From: Bombella pollinis
Lineage (GTDB): Bacteria; Pseudomonadota; Alphaproteobacteria; Acetobacterales; Acetobacteraceae
Length of the DNA stretch: 64,000 nucleotides
Reading direction: 5' to 3'
Assembly (NCBI RefSeq): GCF_026385485.1
Contig: NZ_JANIDX010000004.1
Coordinates: forward strand, 124,001-188,000
The position numbers and the translations under genes were made by a program. Within the stretch, counting starts at the first letter, position 1. Each line of letters opens with the position of its first letter. Under the pieces are notes generated by a model. The model searched no databases. It was not told the origin of the DNA and saw only the letters and a list, made by a program, of their open reading frames with translations. Shown here piece by piece: positions 17,224 to 26,088 of this stretch.

Positions 17224-18231
17224 ATGGCAGAAGAAATCACCCTGATTACCGGTGCAACCGGCTTTGTAGGGTCCGCTGTGGCGCGCGTTTTGCTAGAGCG
17301 CGGGCATAAGCTGCGTCTTTTTGTCCGCCATACATCAGACCGCAGTAATGTAGCGGACCTACCGGTGGAGTTCGCTGTTGGGGACCTTTCCGACCAAGCG
17401 AGCATGGAGGCTGCGTTGGAGGGGGTATCCTATCTCTTTCATGTCGCAGCGGATTATCGGTTATGGGTGCCTGACCCTGATGCGATGATGCGCGCGAATG
17501 TGGAGGGTACGCGTCAGTTAATGCTCGCGGCTAAAAAAGCAGGTGTAAAGCGGGTTGTTTATTGTTCCTCCGTTGCAGCTCTTGCCACGGCCCGCAATGG
17601 GGTGCCGGCTACGGAATCATCCCCTGTGACGGAGGATCAGATTGTTGGGGCGTATAAACGCTCTAAATATCGTGCAGAGCAAGAGGTCTTACGCCTTGTG
17701 CGGGAGGAAGGGCTGCCCGCGGTGATTGTAAATCCCTCCACCCCAGTCGGGCCACGCGATATTAAGCCAACCCCAACAGGGCAGATGATTCTTGATGCTG
17801 CTACAGGGCGTATGCCCGCTTATGTGGAGACGGGGTTGAATATCGTCCATGTGGATGATGTTGCTGAAGGCCACGTCCTTGCTTTTGAGCGTGGGACGAT
17901 TGGCGAGAAATATATTCTCGGCGGGGAGAATATCATGCTGGGGGACCTTTTTGGCATGGTAGCGGAGATTGTGCATAGAAAACCCCCGCGCATCCAGCTC
18001 AAGCAATCATGGTTGTATCCTGTTGCCTGTGTGTCGGAGCTATTAGCGCGCAGTTGTGGCATAGAGCCGCGCGTAACACGGGAGATGCTGGTGATGTCTA
18101 AGAAGCTGATGTTCTTCTCCTCAGAGAAAGCAGAGCGCGAGCTAGGCTACCGTCCCCGTGCGGCGCGTCAGGCCCTTACGGATGCGATTGCGTGGTTTAA
18201 AGCCCATAAATCAGGGCAGTTTTCAGCATGA
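17224..18231 (+). CDS. hpnA: Hopanoid-associated sugar epimerase HpnA
   Basis: HpnA is an extended short-chain dehydrogenase/reductase. The nucleotide-binding motif ITGATGFVGSAVARVL is at about residues 8-23 and the active-site YKRSK is near residue 145. Hopanoid operons carry it in many alphaproteobacteria, where it is thought to modify the hopanoid side chain or its sugar head group. ATG 17224 follows AAGGAAAGA, and the longer open frame back to 17086 would add a non-family extension. It opens the hopanoid operon, and its stop (TGA, 18229-18231) overlaps a possible hpnC start in ATGA. Confidence 0.9.
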   Translation: MAEEITLITGATGFVGSAVARVLLERGHKLRLFVRHTSDRSNVADLPVEFAVGDLSDQASMEAALEGVSYLFHVAADYRLWVPDPDAMMRANVEGTRQLMLAAKKAGVKRVVYCSSVAALATARNGVPATESSPVTEDQIVGAYKRSKYRAEQEVLRLVREEGLPAVIVNPSTPVGPRDIKPTPTGQMILDAATGRMPAYVETGLNIVHVDDVAEGHVLAFERGTIGEKYILGGENIMLGDLFGMVAEIVHRKPPRIQLKQSWLYPVACVSELLARSCGIEPRVTREMLVMSKKLMFFSSEKAERELGYRPRAARQALTDAIAWFKAHKSGQFSA

Positions 18232-18257
18232 TAACGGAGTCGGGCGGGGAGGGTTAT

Positions 18258-19127
18258 ATGCAAGAGCAAGAAGAGGCACGCCTGTGGGGGGCGCATGATG
18301 TTTCATCCTCAAAAGGGATGAAGGATGAGAACTTCCCGGTCGGGTCATTCCTCATTGCTCCGCGCGTGAGGCCGGCTGTTCATGCTTATTATCGTTTTGC
18401 GCGTATTGCTGATGATATGGTGGATAATGCCCAGCTTTCTGCCACGCAAAAGGTGGACCGGCTGACAGCGTTGCGGGATGTCCTTTACGGGCGGCGGCGT
18501 CCGCCTGCTGGGCGCGCTGATGGGTGGAGTGCCGTTGTGCTACGCACTGTGCTGCAAGAGCATGGCCTACCTTTGGAGGTGGGGGGCGATTTAATCACCG
18601 CTTTCATTATGGATGCTGAGAAAGCCCGTTACGAGCATTGGTCGGAGCTTCTGCATTATTGCCGTTATTCCGCCAATCCTGTGGGGCGGTTTTTGCTGAT
18701 GCTGCATAAAGAGAGTGAGGAGACATTCGGCCCTTCCGATGCGCTTTGCACGGCGTTGCAAATTGTCAATCACATGCAGGATGTTAAGGGTGACCTTAAA
18801 ACGCTGAATCGGTGTTATGTGCCTTTGCCTTGGTTGGCGGCAGAAAATGTGGGGATAGAGGACCTCCTCCTCGCGCGGAGTAAGCCGGGTGTGCGGCGCG
18901 TGTTTGACCAAATGCTCGCCCATGTTGATGCGTTAAATGAGGAAGCGGCCCGCTTGCCTGCTTTGGTAAAAGACCGCCGGATGCGCTTAGAGGCTGCGGT
19001 TATTGTTGCTTTATGCCGCCGTTTGAGCGCACGCTTACGCCATCAAGACCCGATAGCAGAGCGTGTAGCTCTCACCAAACTAGATGGCCTGCGCGCATTA
19101 AGCTGGGCGATGCGGTATATCCGTTGA
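18258..19127 (+). CDS. hpnC: Squalene synthase HpnC (hydroxysqualene synthase)
   Basis: In the bacterial three-enzyme route HpnC converts presqualene diphosphate to hydroxysqualene. It has the trans-prenyltransferase fold: the first aspartate motif is RIADDMVDNA (residues 49-58) and the second is in VNHMQDVKGDLKTLNR. I favour ATG 18258, six bases after GGGGAGGG, giving 289 aa. ATG 18228, overlapping the hpnA stop as ATGA, would add ten residues and is a real alternative through translational coupling. The next gene, hpnD, makes its substrate. Confidence 0.92.
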   Translation: MQEQEEARLWGAHDVSSSKGMKDENFPVGSFLIAPRVRPAVHAYYRFARIADDMVDNAQLSATQKVDRLTALRDVLYGRRRPPAGRADGWSAVVLRTVLQEHGLPLEVGGDLITAFIMDAEKARYEHWSELLHYCRYSANPVGRFLLMLHKESEETFGPSDALCTALQIVNHMQDVKGDLKTLNRCYVPLPWLAAENVGIEDLLLARSKPGVRRVFDQMLAHVDALNEEAARLPALVKDRRMRLEAAVIVALCRRLSARLRHQDPIAERVALTKLDGLRALSWAMRYIR

Positions 19128-19144
19128 GTTCTTTTAATGTGTAG

Positions 19145-19171
19145 CTCTTGGCCTGATATGGCCTTTAAGAG
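19145..19171 (+). other. Hairpin between hpnC and hpnD
   Basis: CTCTT-GGCC (19145-19153) pairs with GGCC-(TTT)-AAGAG (19160-19171) with a three-base bulge. This is the widest gap inside the hopanoid operon (86 bases), so the hairpin may set relative levels of hpnC and hpnD or mark an internal start. Confidence 0.4.
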
Positions 19172-19213
19172 TAAGACAGATTTACATTACTGTTAGAAAA
19201 GCAAGAGGAAGAT

Positions 19214-20098
19214 ATGGTCTCCACGCATCACAAAGAGTCCCAAGGTTTGCCCTGCGCTCCATCGGACCTAAATTATGTGGAGGAGATCGTTAACCGTTCT
19301 GGCACATCCTTTGGGCGCGGGATGAAGATTCTACCCCCTATAAAGCGCGATGGCATGTATGCGATCTACGCTTTCTGCCGGCTGGTGGATGATATTGCCG
19401 ATGGTGATATCCCTCTGGATGACCCAGCCTTCGTTTTGGAGGGGTGGAAAGAGCGCATCGCTGCTTTGTATCAAGGCCATACAGAAGATGCGCTGGACCG
19501 TGTCCTTCATGCTGCGATTGAGCAATTCGGTTTGCAGCAAGATGATTTCATCGCCGTGATTGAGGGGATGAAGATGGATTGCGGCGCGCCCATTATTGCG
19601 CCTGATGAAGCCACGTTGGATTTATATTGCGACCGTGTGGCCTCGGCTGTGGGGCGGCTTTCTGTTCGCATATTTGGCACGCCAGAGCCAGAGGGGAATG
19701 AGCTGGCTTATCATCTGGGGCGTGCGTTGCAGCTTACCAATATTTTGCGGGATGTCGCAGAGGATGCCTCCCGTGGGCGGCTTTATCTCCCTACTGAGCT
19801 TTTGCAGCGTTATGGCGTTCCTGCCGATCCAACTGAGGCTCTTTATGCTGTCGGGCTAGAGGGGTTGTGCCGGATTATCGCAGGGCGGGCGGAAGACCAT
19901 TTCCGCAAAGCTTATGCGGTGATGGCCCGTTGTCCTGCGGCAACGGTACGGCCAGCGCGCATTATGGCAGCTTCATACCGCGTGACCTTAGCCGCACTCC
20001 GGCGGCGTGGTTGGAGTAACCCAGAGGCGCCTTTACGGGTCTGCTCGGTATGGAAGAAGCTTTCCATGCTCTTAGCGGCCTTTGGGGTCTCGCTGTGA
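19214..20098 (+). CDS. hpnD: Presqualene diphosphate synthase HpnD
   Basis: HpnD condenses two farnesyl diphosphates to presqualene diphosphate, the first committed step to squalene. The aspartate-rich motifs are CRLVDDIADGD (about 55-65) and NILRDVAEDASRGRLYLP near residue 180. At 294 aa it has family length. ATG 19214 follows AAGAGGAAGAT. Its stop overlaps the hpnE start by four bases (GTGA at 20095-20098). Paralogy to HpnC is clear, but the second-motif wording (RDVAEDA versus QDVKGD) separates the two. Confidence 0.94.
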   Translation: MVSTHHKESQGLPCAPSDLNYVEEIVNRSGTSFGRGMKILPPIKRDGMYAIYAFCRLVDDIADGDIPLDDPAFVLEGWKERIAALYQGHTEDALDRVLHAAIEQFGLQQDDFIAVIEGMKMDCGAPIIAPDEATLDLYCDRVASAVGRLSVRIFGTPEPEGNELAYHLGRALQLTNILRDVAEDASRGRLYLPTELLQRYGVPADPTEALYAVGLEGLCRIIAGRAEDHFRKAYAVMARCPAATVRPARIMAASYRVTLAALRRRGWSNPEAPLRVCSVWKKLSMLLAAFGVSL

Positions 20099-21387
20099 GC
20101 CATGTTCACATCATCGGCGGGGGGCTTGCTGGCCTTTCTGCCGCAGTGGAGCTTGCTCCCCAAGCGCAGGTAACACTTTATGAGGCTGGCCCTGCCTGTG
20201 GTGGGCGGGCACGGTCCTTTCACGATAAAGCGTTGGATTGCGTGATTGATAATGGCAATCACCTTATTCTTTCAGCAAATCCCTATACATTTCGTTATCT
20301 GGACCTTTTAGGTGCGCGCGGTACGTTAAAAGGGCCGGGGAGGCCGCTTTTCCCGTGGTATGATTTAGAGGCGGACCTTTCTTGGGTCTTGCGGCTCTCT
20401 AAGGGGCGGATTCCCTTTTGGTTATTCCGTAAAGAGCATCGCGTGCCGGGGATGAGATGGGGGGAGTTGATGGCCCTCCCGCGTTTGATGAAGGCTGATG
20501 ACGATATGTGTGTGGGGGAATGTCTCTCATCAGGAGCATTGTCGCGCCGTCTGTTGGAGCCTTTGGCGGTCTCTGCGTTGAATACGGATATTGAGCAAGG
20601 AAGTGCCCGCTTGCTGGGCAATATTGTGCGGCAAACCTTAGCTAAGGGAGGGGCGGCATGTTGCCCTTGGACGGCTGCGCATGGTTTGTCAGAAAGTTTC
20701 GTCACTCCGGCTATGGCTTATCTGGAGAGCTTTCATGCTCAAATATTAACGGGGACGCGCGTATCTGCTTTGCGGGAAGAAGGAGGGCGCATTACGGCGT
20801 TAGAGACATCTGGCGGGGAGGTTTCCCTTGGGGCTGAAGATGTCGTTATTCTTGCTGTACCGGCCCCTGTGGCTACGGGGTTGATGCCCTCCATTACTGG
20901 CCCTGATGCATTTGAGAGCATTGCTAATGCGCATTATCGCTTGGCAGAGCCGCTTAAACCGCATGCAGCATTGCGTGAGGCAGGCTTTATGGGGCTTGTC
21001 GGCGGTGTGGCGGAATGGGTCTTTCTGCATGATGAGGTTTTGTCTGTCACAGTGAGTGCGGCGAACCGTTATGCAAGCTGGCAGAATGACGAGATGTTAG
21101 CCCATATGTGGCAGGAGCTTCGGCAAGCGTTAAATCCTGCTTTACAGCATCCTCTGCCAGAGGTAATGCCCGCTGCACGGTTGATCCGTGAAAAACGGGC
21201 CACCTTTGCAGCCACGCCAGAACAGGATAAGAAGCGGCCTGAGGCAAAAACCTCATACGCTAATCTTGCTCTTGCGGGGGATTGGACGGATACCGGTCTG
21301 CCTTCAACGATTGAAGGGGCTATTAAATCTGGTCTTGCCGCAGTGGATGCGTTGGGTTTTCGTTCGGCCGTGAGTGATGTGGCATAA
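20095..21387 (+). CDS. hpnE: Squalene-forming FAD-dependent desaturase HpnE
   Basis: HpnE reduces hydroxysqualene to squalene, the last step before cyclisation. It has the FAD/NAD-binding N-terminus HIIGGGLAGLSAAVEL with GPACGGRARSF, and the closing flavin motif LALAGDWTDTGLPSTIEGA near the C-terminus. The frame is open from 20050, but GTG 20095 overlapping the hpnD stop (GTGA) gives the normal start just before the dinucleotide fold (430 aa). The overlap implies translational coupling with hpnD. Confidence 0.92.
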   Translation: MSHVHIIGGGLAGLSAAVELAPQAQVTLYEAGPACGGRARSFHDKALDCVIDNGNHLILSANPYTFRYLDLLGARGTLKGPGRPLFPWYDLEADLSWVLRLSKGRIPFWLFRKEHRVPGMRWGELMALPRLMKADDDMCVGECLSSGALSRRLLEPLAVSALNTDIEQGSARLLGNIVRQTLAKGGAACCPWTAAHGLSESFVTPAMAYLESFHAQILTGTRVSALREEGGRITALETSGGEVSLGAEDVVILAVPAPVATGLMPSITGPDAFESIANAHYRLAEPLKPHAALREAGFMGLVGGVAEWVFLHDEVLSVTVSAANRYASWQNDEMLAHMWQELRQALNPALQHPLPEVMPAARLIREKRATFAATPEQDKKRPEAKTSYANLALAGDWTDTGLPSTIEGAIKSGLAAVDALGFRSAVSDVA

Positions 21388-21420
21388 GGCCGATATTGTG
21401 GAAAGTGGAGGAGAGATTCA

Positions 21421-23376
21421 GTGAGCGCGACGTTGTCCCGTCATAAAATTGATGCCACAGCGGTGGAGCAAGCGGTTAAGGCCTCGCACACCGCTTTGGG
21501 CAAACGTCAAAAGGAAGATGGTCATTGGGTCTTCGAGCTAGAGGCTGATGCCACCATTCCTGCTGAATATGTCTTGCTGCGGCATTTCCTCGACCGGATA
21601 GATGAGCCTCTTGAGCAAAAAATAGGCGTGTATCTCCGGCGTATCCAAGGGGTGCATGGGGGCTGGTCTCTTTATACGGATGGGAAGTTCGACCTCTCAG
21701 CGAGCGTGAAGGCCTATTTCGCCCTCAAGATGATTGGCGATGATATTAATGCCCCCCATATGCGCCGGGCGCGTGCGGCCATCCTTCAACATGGCGGGGC
21801 TGAGCGGAGTAACGTCTTTACGCGGATTCAACTCGCTTTATATGGGGAAGTGCCGTGGCATGCCGTCCCTGTTATGCCGATAGAGCTGATGTTACTGCCG
21901 CGAAAGGCCTTCTTCTCCGTTTGGAATATGTCTTATTGGTCCCGCACGGTCATTGCCTCGCTTTTGATTCTTGTGACGCGTAAACCATTAGCGATTAATC
22001 CGCGTGGTGTGCATGTGCAGGAGCTATTTAAAACTCCCCCAGCACAGGTGAAGGATTGGATACGTGGGCCTTATCGCTCCATTTGGGGGCGGCTCTTTAC
22101 CTATCTGGATAAAGCTTTGCGTCCCGTTGTGCCGCATATTCCACGCTCTATTCATGCAAAAGCGATTCGGACGACCATTCAATTTGTGGAAGAACGGCTT
22201 AGTGCGGGTGGGTTAGGGGCTATTTACCCCTCCATGGCCAATGTCGTGATGATGTATCGGGTCATGGGCGTGCCTGATGATGATCCACGGGCTGTAGAAG
22301 CTTGGCAAGCTGTGCAAGATTTGCTGGTTGTGAAGGACGATGAGGCTTATTGCCAGCCGTGTGTCTCGCCTGTGTGGGATACGGGGCTTTCTGGTCTTGC
22401 GATGATGGAGGCCGCGACAGGCCCCAAAGCTGTACAGAATGCCGAGACAATGGCTGCTTTGGAGAAGGCGGCGTCATGGTTGCGTGAACGGCAGATTCTT
22501 GATGTGAAAGGCGACTGGGCGATTAATACGCCGCATCTGCGCCCGGGTGGCTGGGCCTTTCAATATAAAAACGATTATTATCCTGATGTTGATGATACAG
22601 CCGTTGTCGGGATGTTGCTGCATCGGATGGCCCCAGAGAAAAACGCTCCTGCGATTGAGCGCGCGCGGGAATGGATTATTGGGATGCAAAGCAGTAATGG
22701 CGGCTGGGGGGCATTTGATATTGATAACGATCTCGAAGCTCTCAATCACATCCCGTTCTCAGATCATGGTGCGTTGTTGGACCCGCCAACGGTGGATGTC
22801 TCAGCACGGTGTATCTCCTTCCTAGCGCAGTTGGGGCACCCAGAGGATAAGGACGTTATCCGTAAGGGGATCGACTATATTCGCAAAGAGCAGGAAGCCT
22901 CTGGTAGCTGGTTTGGCCGGTGGGGAACGAATTATATTTATGGGACATGGTCTGTATTATGTGCCTTGAATATTGCCGGTGTCCCCCATGATGACCCGAT
23001 GATTCAACGCGCTGTTGCGTGGTTGGAAAGCGTGCAGAATGATGATGGCGGCTGGGGTGAGGATTGCGCCAGTTATGAGGGGGCTCCGCAAGGGGTGTAT
23101 AAGGAGAGCCTACCGACCCAGACAGCATGGGCTACCCTTGGGCTTATGGCTGTTGGGCGGCAGGAGAGCGAGGCTGTGCAACGTGGCATGGCTTATCTTA
23201 CCCAAGCGCAAGATGAGGCTGGGGAATGGCACGAAGCCCCCTATAATGCTGTTGGCTTCCCTAAGGTCTTTTACCTGCGCTATCATGGCTATAAGCAATT
23301 CTTCCCACTTATGGCTTTGTCGCGTTATCGCAATTTGGCCTCTAGTAATTCGGGCCGGGTGGAGTACGGCTTTTAA
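21421..23376 (+). CDS. shc: Squalene-hopene cyclase
   Basis: Shc cyclises squalene to hopene and hopanol at the inner membrane. The catalytic acid motif is PDVDDTAVV (D389-D392 region), and QW repeats appear as GGWAFQYKN, SSNGGWGAFD, GSWFGRWG, NDDGGWGED and GEWHEAPYN. The length, 651 aa, is typical. The start is GTG 21421, eight bases after GGAGGAGA; no ATG fits. It is the fifth gene of the operon and its stop overlaps the hpnG start by one base (TAATG). Confidence 0.97.
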   Translation: MSATLSRHKIDATAVEQAVKASHTALGKRQKEDGHWVFELEADATIPAEYVLLRHFLDRIDEPLEQKIGVYLRRIQGVHGGWSLYTDGKFDLSASVKAYFALKMIGDDINAPHMRRARAAILQHGGAERSNVFTRIQLALYGEVPWHAVPVMPIELMLLPRKAFFSVWNMSYWSRTVIASLLILVTRKPLAINPRGVHVQELFKTPPAQVKDWIRGPYRSIWGRLFTYLDKALRPVVPHIPRSIHAKAIRTTIQFVEERLSAGGLGAIYPSMANVVMMYRVMGVPDDDPRAVEAWQAVQDLLVVKDDEAYCQPCVSPVWDTGLSGLAMMEAATGPKAVQNAETMAALEKAASWLRERQILDVKGDWAINTPHLRPGGWAFQYKNDYYPDVDDTAVVGMLLHRMAPEKNAPAIERAREWIIGMQSSNGGWGAFDIDNDLEALNHIPFSDHGALLDPPTVDVSARCISFLAQLGHPEDKDVIRKGIDYIRKEQEASGSWFGRWGTNYIYGTWSVLCALNIAGVPHDDPMIQRAVAWLESVQNDDGGWGEDCASYEGAPQGVYKESLPTQTAWATLGLMAVGRQESEAVQRGMAYLTQAQDEAGEWHEAPYNAVGFPKVFYLRYHGYKQFFPLMALSRYRNLASSNSGRVEYGF

Positions 23377-24005
23377 TGCTCGGCATTATTGTGGGATTAG
23401 CGCAAGAGGCTCGTTTGGCTGAACGCTATTTCCCTCATGCGAAAATCGCCCTTAGCCACGCGCATGAGGCAGGGGCGAAGCGGGCGGTTGCCTCCCTAAA
23501 AGAAGCCGGGGTGACGGAGCTGCTCTCCTTTGGCTGTGCAGGTGGGTTGGACCGTACCTTACAGCCGGGGACGATACAGCTTGCCGATTACGTTTTTGTT
23601 GAAGGGAAAAAATACCCGACCTCCCCAGCCTTAAATACGCGTTTTGGGGCGGGGCAGGCGGTCATCGGCGGTGGGGTGTATCATAGCCCGATTATGCTCG
23701 ATCGTGCGGTTGAAAAAGCCGCCTGCTTTACGCGCAGCCAGTGTTCTACAGTGGATATGGAGAGCGGGTTAGTGGCACAAGCGGGCCTGCCTTTTGCCGT
23801 GCTGCGTGTTGTGTGTGATGATGCGGGGCGAGACCTTCCCCCTGCAGCGCGCGATGGGCTGCGTGAGGGGCGCATTGATATTGCTGCGTTAATGGGGTCC
23901 CTAATACGCCATCCGCTGCAAATTGGTGCGCTTATCAGTTTAGGGCGCGATGCTGCTTATGCACGGCGTGTTATGGAGCGGTTTTTACAAAAAATAACAT
24001 CCTAG
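23376..24005 (+). CDS. hpnG: Hopanoid nucleosidase/phosphorylase HpnG
   Basis: HpnG belongs to the purine nucleoside phosphorylase (PNP_UDP_1) superfamily and removes adenine from adenosylhopane on the way to bacteriohopanetetrol. Visible features are the start LGIIVGLAQEARLAERY, the FGCAGGLD loop, and STVDMESGLVAQAGLPFAVLRVVCDDA, with the catalytic aspartate in the last segment. At 209 aa it is of family length. It closes the hopanoid operon here. hpnH, which makes its substrate, is not in this window. Confidence 0.9.
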   Translation: MLGIIVGLAQEARLAERYFPHAKIALSHAHEAGAKRAVASLKEAGVTELLSFGCAGGLDRTLQPGTIQLADYVFVEGKKYPTSPALNTRFGAGQAVIGGGVYHSPIMLDRAVEKAACFTRSQCSTVDMESGLVAQAGLPFAVLRVVCDDAGRDLPPAARDGLREGRIDIAALMGSLIRHPLQIGALISLGRDAAYARRVMERFLQKITS

Positions 24006-24034
24006 CCTCAGCGGCAGCGCGGGAGGCTTGTTTT
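24004..24034 (+). terminator. Probable terminator of the hopanoid operon
   Basis: AGCCTC (24004-24009) can pair with GAGGCT (24023-24028), followed by TGTTTTCTC. The stem overlaps the hpnG stop codon. It is modest, but it is the only terminator-like element before rpsB. Confidence 0.45.
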
Positions 24035-24094
24035 CTCTCCCTCCCTCGCTTATAGGAGAGCTATCTTCCTTCGTAAGGGGAGGTGTATTTCGCA

Positions 24095-24145
24095 CGCATA
24101 GCCCGCAATCACCTGGTGTTCCCGTTAAGGGAGCGTTGCTATGCG
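24095..24145 (+). promoter_or_regulatory. Structured 5' leader of rpsB
   Basis: CGCATAGC (24095-24102) is complementary to GCTATGCG (24138-24145), enclosing a small TCCC/GGGA hairpin (24120-24132). The structure ends 31 bases before the rpsB ATG and partly covers a purine-rich GGAGG (24145-24149). S2 is known to control its own operon through a leader in other bacteria. That this stem does so here is inference. Confidence 0.45.
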
Positions 24146-24176
24146 GAGGTTTAACCAGAGTTAGAGAGATTTTACG

Positions 24177-24965
24177 ATGGCAATGCCACAATTCACAATG
24201 CGTCAACTGCTTGAGGCTGGTGTTCATTTCGGTCACCATACCCGCCGTTGGAACCCTGCTATGGCACCGTATCTTTTCGGTGTGCGTAATCAGGTTCATA
24301 TCATCGACCTTCAGCAGACTGTACCGCTGCTAGACCGCGCTTTGAAGCAAGTGCGTGACACGGTTGCTTCTGGTGGGCGTGTCTTATTTGTGGGGACAAA
24401 GCGCGCTGCAGCGGATCTCGTGGCAGAGGCAGCACAGCGTTGCGGCCAGTATTATGTGAATCACCGTTGGCTCGGTGGTATGTTGACGAACTGGAAGACC
24501 ATCACCGGTTCCATTAAGCGTCTGCGCGGCATTGATGAGATGCTCGCTGGCGATACAACGGGCCTGACGAAGAAGGAAATCCTCGACATCACCCGTGATC
24601 GTGAGAAGCTGGAACGCTCCCTCGGTGGGATTAAGGATATGGGTGGCCTGCCGGACCTTCTGTTTGTGATTGATACAAACAAAGAGAAGCTGGCTGTTGA
24701 GGAAGCCAATAAGCTGGGCATCCCCGTGATCGCTGTGCTGGATAGCAACTCCGACCCTAAGGGTGTGACCTTCCCCATCCCCGGTAACGATGATGCTATC
24801 CGCGCTATTGCAACTTATTGCGAGCTGATTTCCGGTGCTGTGCTGGATGGTATCTCTGCCGAGTTGGCAGCATCTGGCCAGGATATTGGGGCTTCTGCGG
24901 AGCTGCCAGTGGAGGAGACCGCCGCTGTAGAGAAGGCCGAGGCTGCCGCTCCGACAGCTGGCTAA
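24177..24965 (+). CDS. rpsB: 30S ribosomal protein S2
   Basis: S2 sits on the back of the small subunit and is needed to load S1. The family pattern is clear from MPQFTMRQLLEAGVHFGHHT, through RWNPAMAPYLFGVRN, to VNHRWLGGMLTNWKTI and IPVIAVLDSNSDPKGV. A Glu/Ala-rich tail (about residues 235-262) extends beyond the bacterial core and is common in alphaproteobacteria. It is paired with tsf in the universal order. The leader contains a hairpin candidate for autoregulation. Confidence 0.98.
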   Translation: MAMPQFTMRQLLEAGVHFGHHTRRWNPAMAPYLFGVRNQVHIIDLQQTVPLLDRALKQVRDTVASGGRVLFVGTKRAAADLVAEAAQRCGQYYVNHRWLGGMLTNWKTITGSIKRLRGIDEMLAGDTTGLTKKEILDITRDREKLERSLGGIKDMGGLPDLLFVIDTNKEKLAVEEANKLGIPVIAVLDSNSDPKGVTFPIPGNDDAIRAIATYCELISGAVLDGISAELAASGQDIGASAELPVEETAAVEKAEAAAPTAG

Positions 24966-24978
24966 GCTGTATAAAGTA

Positions 24979-25064
24979 AGCGTAGCGTCTAGCCCTATGC
25001 GGGATGCTACGCTGCCTATGTGCGTATAGAGAGCCGCACAGCCGTGGGGTCCCCGTGGCTGTGC
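24979..25064 (+). promoter_or_regulatory. Two hairpins in the rpsB-tsf spacer
   Basis: AGCGTAGC/GCTACGCT (24979-25013) is followed by a 29-base near-perfect palindrome starting GCACAGCC and ending GGCTGTGC (25036-25064, two wobble pairs). Only a short T-containing stretch follows. In other bacteria the rpsB-tsf gap holds a partial terminator that lowers tsf transcription relative to readthrough; this arrangement fits that. Confidence 0.5.
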
Positions 25065-25089
25065 CGCTTGTTATTAGAGGTTAGAGACT

Positions 25090-26001
25090 ATGGCAGAGAT
25101 TACAGCAGCAATGGTGCGCGAGCTGCGCGATGCAACAAGTGCCGGCATGATGGATTGTAAAAAAGCCCTGACCGAAGCTAAGGGCGACATGCAAGCCGCG
25201 ATTGACTGGTTGCGGAAGAAGGGCCTCTCCCAAGCCGCAAAGAAATCCGGCCGTGTGGCGGCTGAGGGTCTCGTTGCTGTAGCGGTTGAGGGCAAAAAGG
25301 CTGCTCTGGTTGAGGTGAACGCGGAGACGGACTTCGTTGCGCGTAATGATGCCTTCCAGCAGGCTGTGGAAGATATCGCCAAAGTTGCGCTGAAGGTCGG
25401 TGATGATTTAGAGGCTGTTAAGGCCGCTAAAATGCCGTCTGGTCGTACAGTGGCTGATGAGCTGACCCATCTTGTCGCAACAATCGGCGAGAATATGAGC
25501 CTCCGCCGCGTGAGCGTGCTGAGCGTTCCTTCTGGCGTTGTGGCGAGCTATGTTCATGGTGCGCTGCGTCCGGGTGTTGGCCGCATCGGTGTGTTGGCTG
25601 CGATTGAGGCTCCTTCCGAGAGTGAGGCTCTGCTCACATTGGGCCGTCAGATTGGTATGCATGTTGCAGCCACCAGCCCGACCGCTCTGGATATTGATAG
25701 CGTGGATGCTGCTGCTGTAGCGCATGAGCGTAAGGTGCTGGAGGAGCAAGCCCGTAACTCTGGCAAGCCAGAAGCTATCATTGAGAAGATGGTCGATGGG
25801 CGTATCCGTAAGTTCTATGAGGAAGTGGTTCTTCTGGAGCAAGTCTGGGTGCATGACGGTGAGAGCCGCGTGAAGGAAGTTGTCAAAAAGGCTGGGGCAA
25901 AGCTGGTCGGCTTTACGCGCTTTAAACTCGGTGAAGGCATCGAGAAGGCTGAGACAGACTTCGCGGCTGAGGTCGCTGCGGCTTCTGGCCAAAAGAAATA
26001 A
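25090..26001 (+). CDS. tsf: Elongation factor Ts
   Basis: EF-Ts exchanges GDP for GTP on EF-Tu. The start AEITAAMVRELRDATSAGMM with DCKKALTEAKGD is the conserved UBA-like N-terminal domain. The core contains VEVNAETDFVARNDAF, the EF-Tu contact. Length is 303 aa. It follows rpsB after a 124-base spacer and is closed by an intrinsic terminator. Confidence 0.98.
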   Translation: MAEITAAMVRELRDATSAGMMDCKKALTEAKGDMQAAIDWLRKKGLSQAAKKSGRVAAEGLVAVAVEGKKAALVEVNAETDFVARNDAFQQAVEDIAKVALKVGDDLEAVKAAKMPSGRTVADELTHLVATIGENMSLRRVSVLSVPSGVVASYVHGALRPGVGRIGVLAAIEAPSESEALLTLGRQIGMHVAATSPTALDIDSVDAAAVAHERKVLEEQARNSGKPEAIIEKMVDGRIRKFYEEVVLLEQVWVHDGESRVKEVVKKAGAKLVGFTRFKLGEGIEKAETDFAAEVAAASGQKK

Positions 26002-26025
26002 GCCTTATTAGGGGTTTATGATGAG

Positions 26026-26059
26026 AAAAGGCCTCCGTCACTATAGCGGGGGCTTTTTT
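26026..26059 (+). terminator. Rho-independent terminator of rpsB-tsf
   Basis: AAAAGGCCTCCG (26026-26037) pairs with CGGGGGCTTTTT (starting at 26047) through two wobble pairs, with a T6 run at the end. Confidence 0.9.
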
Positions 26060-26088
26060 CATGTTACGGCCCTAAAAGGGAGGGACGT

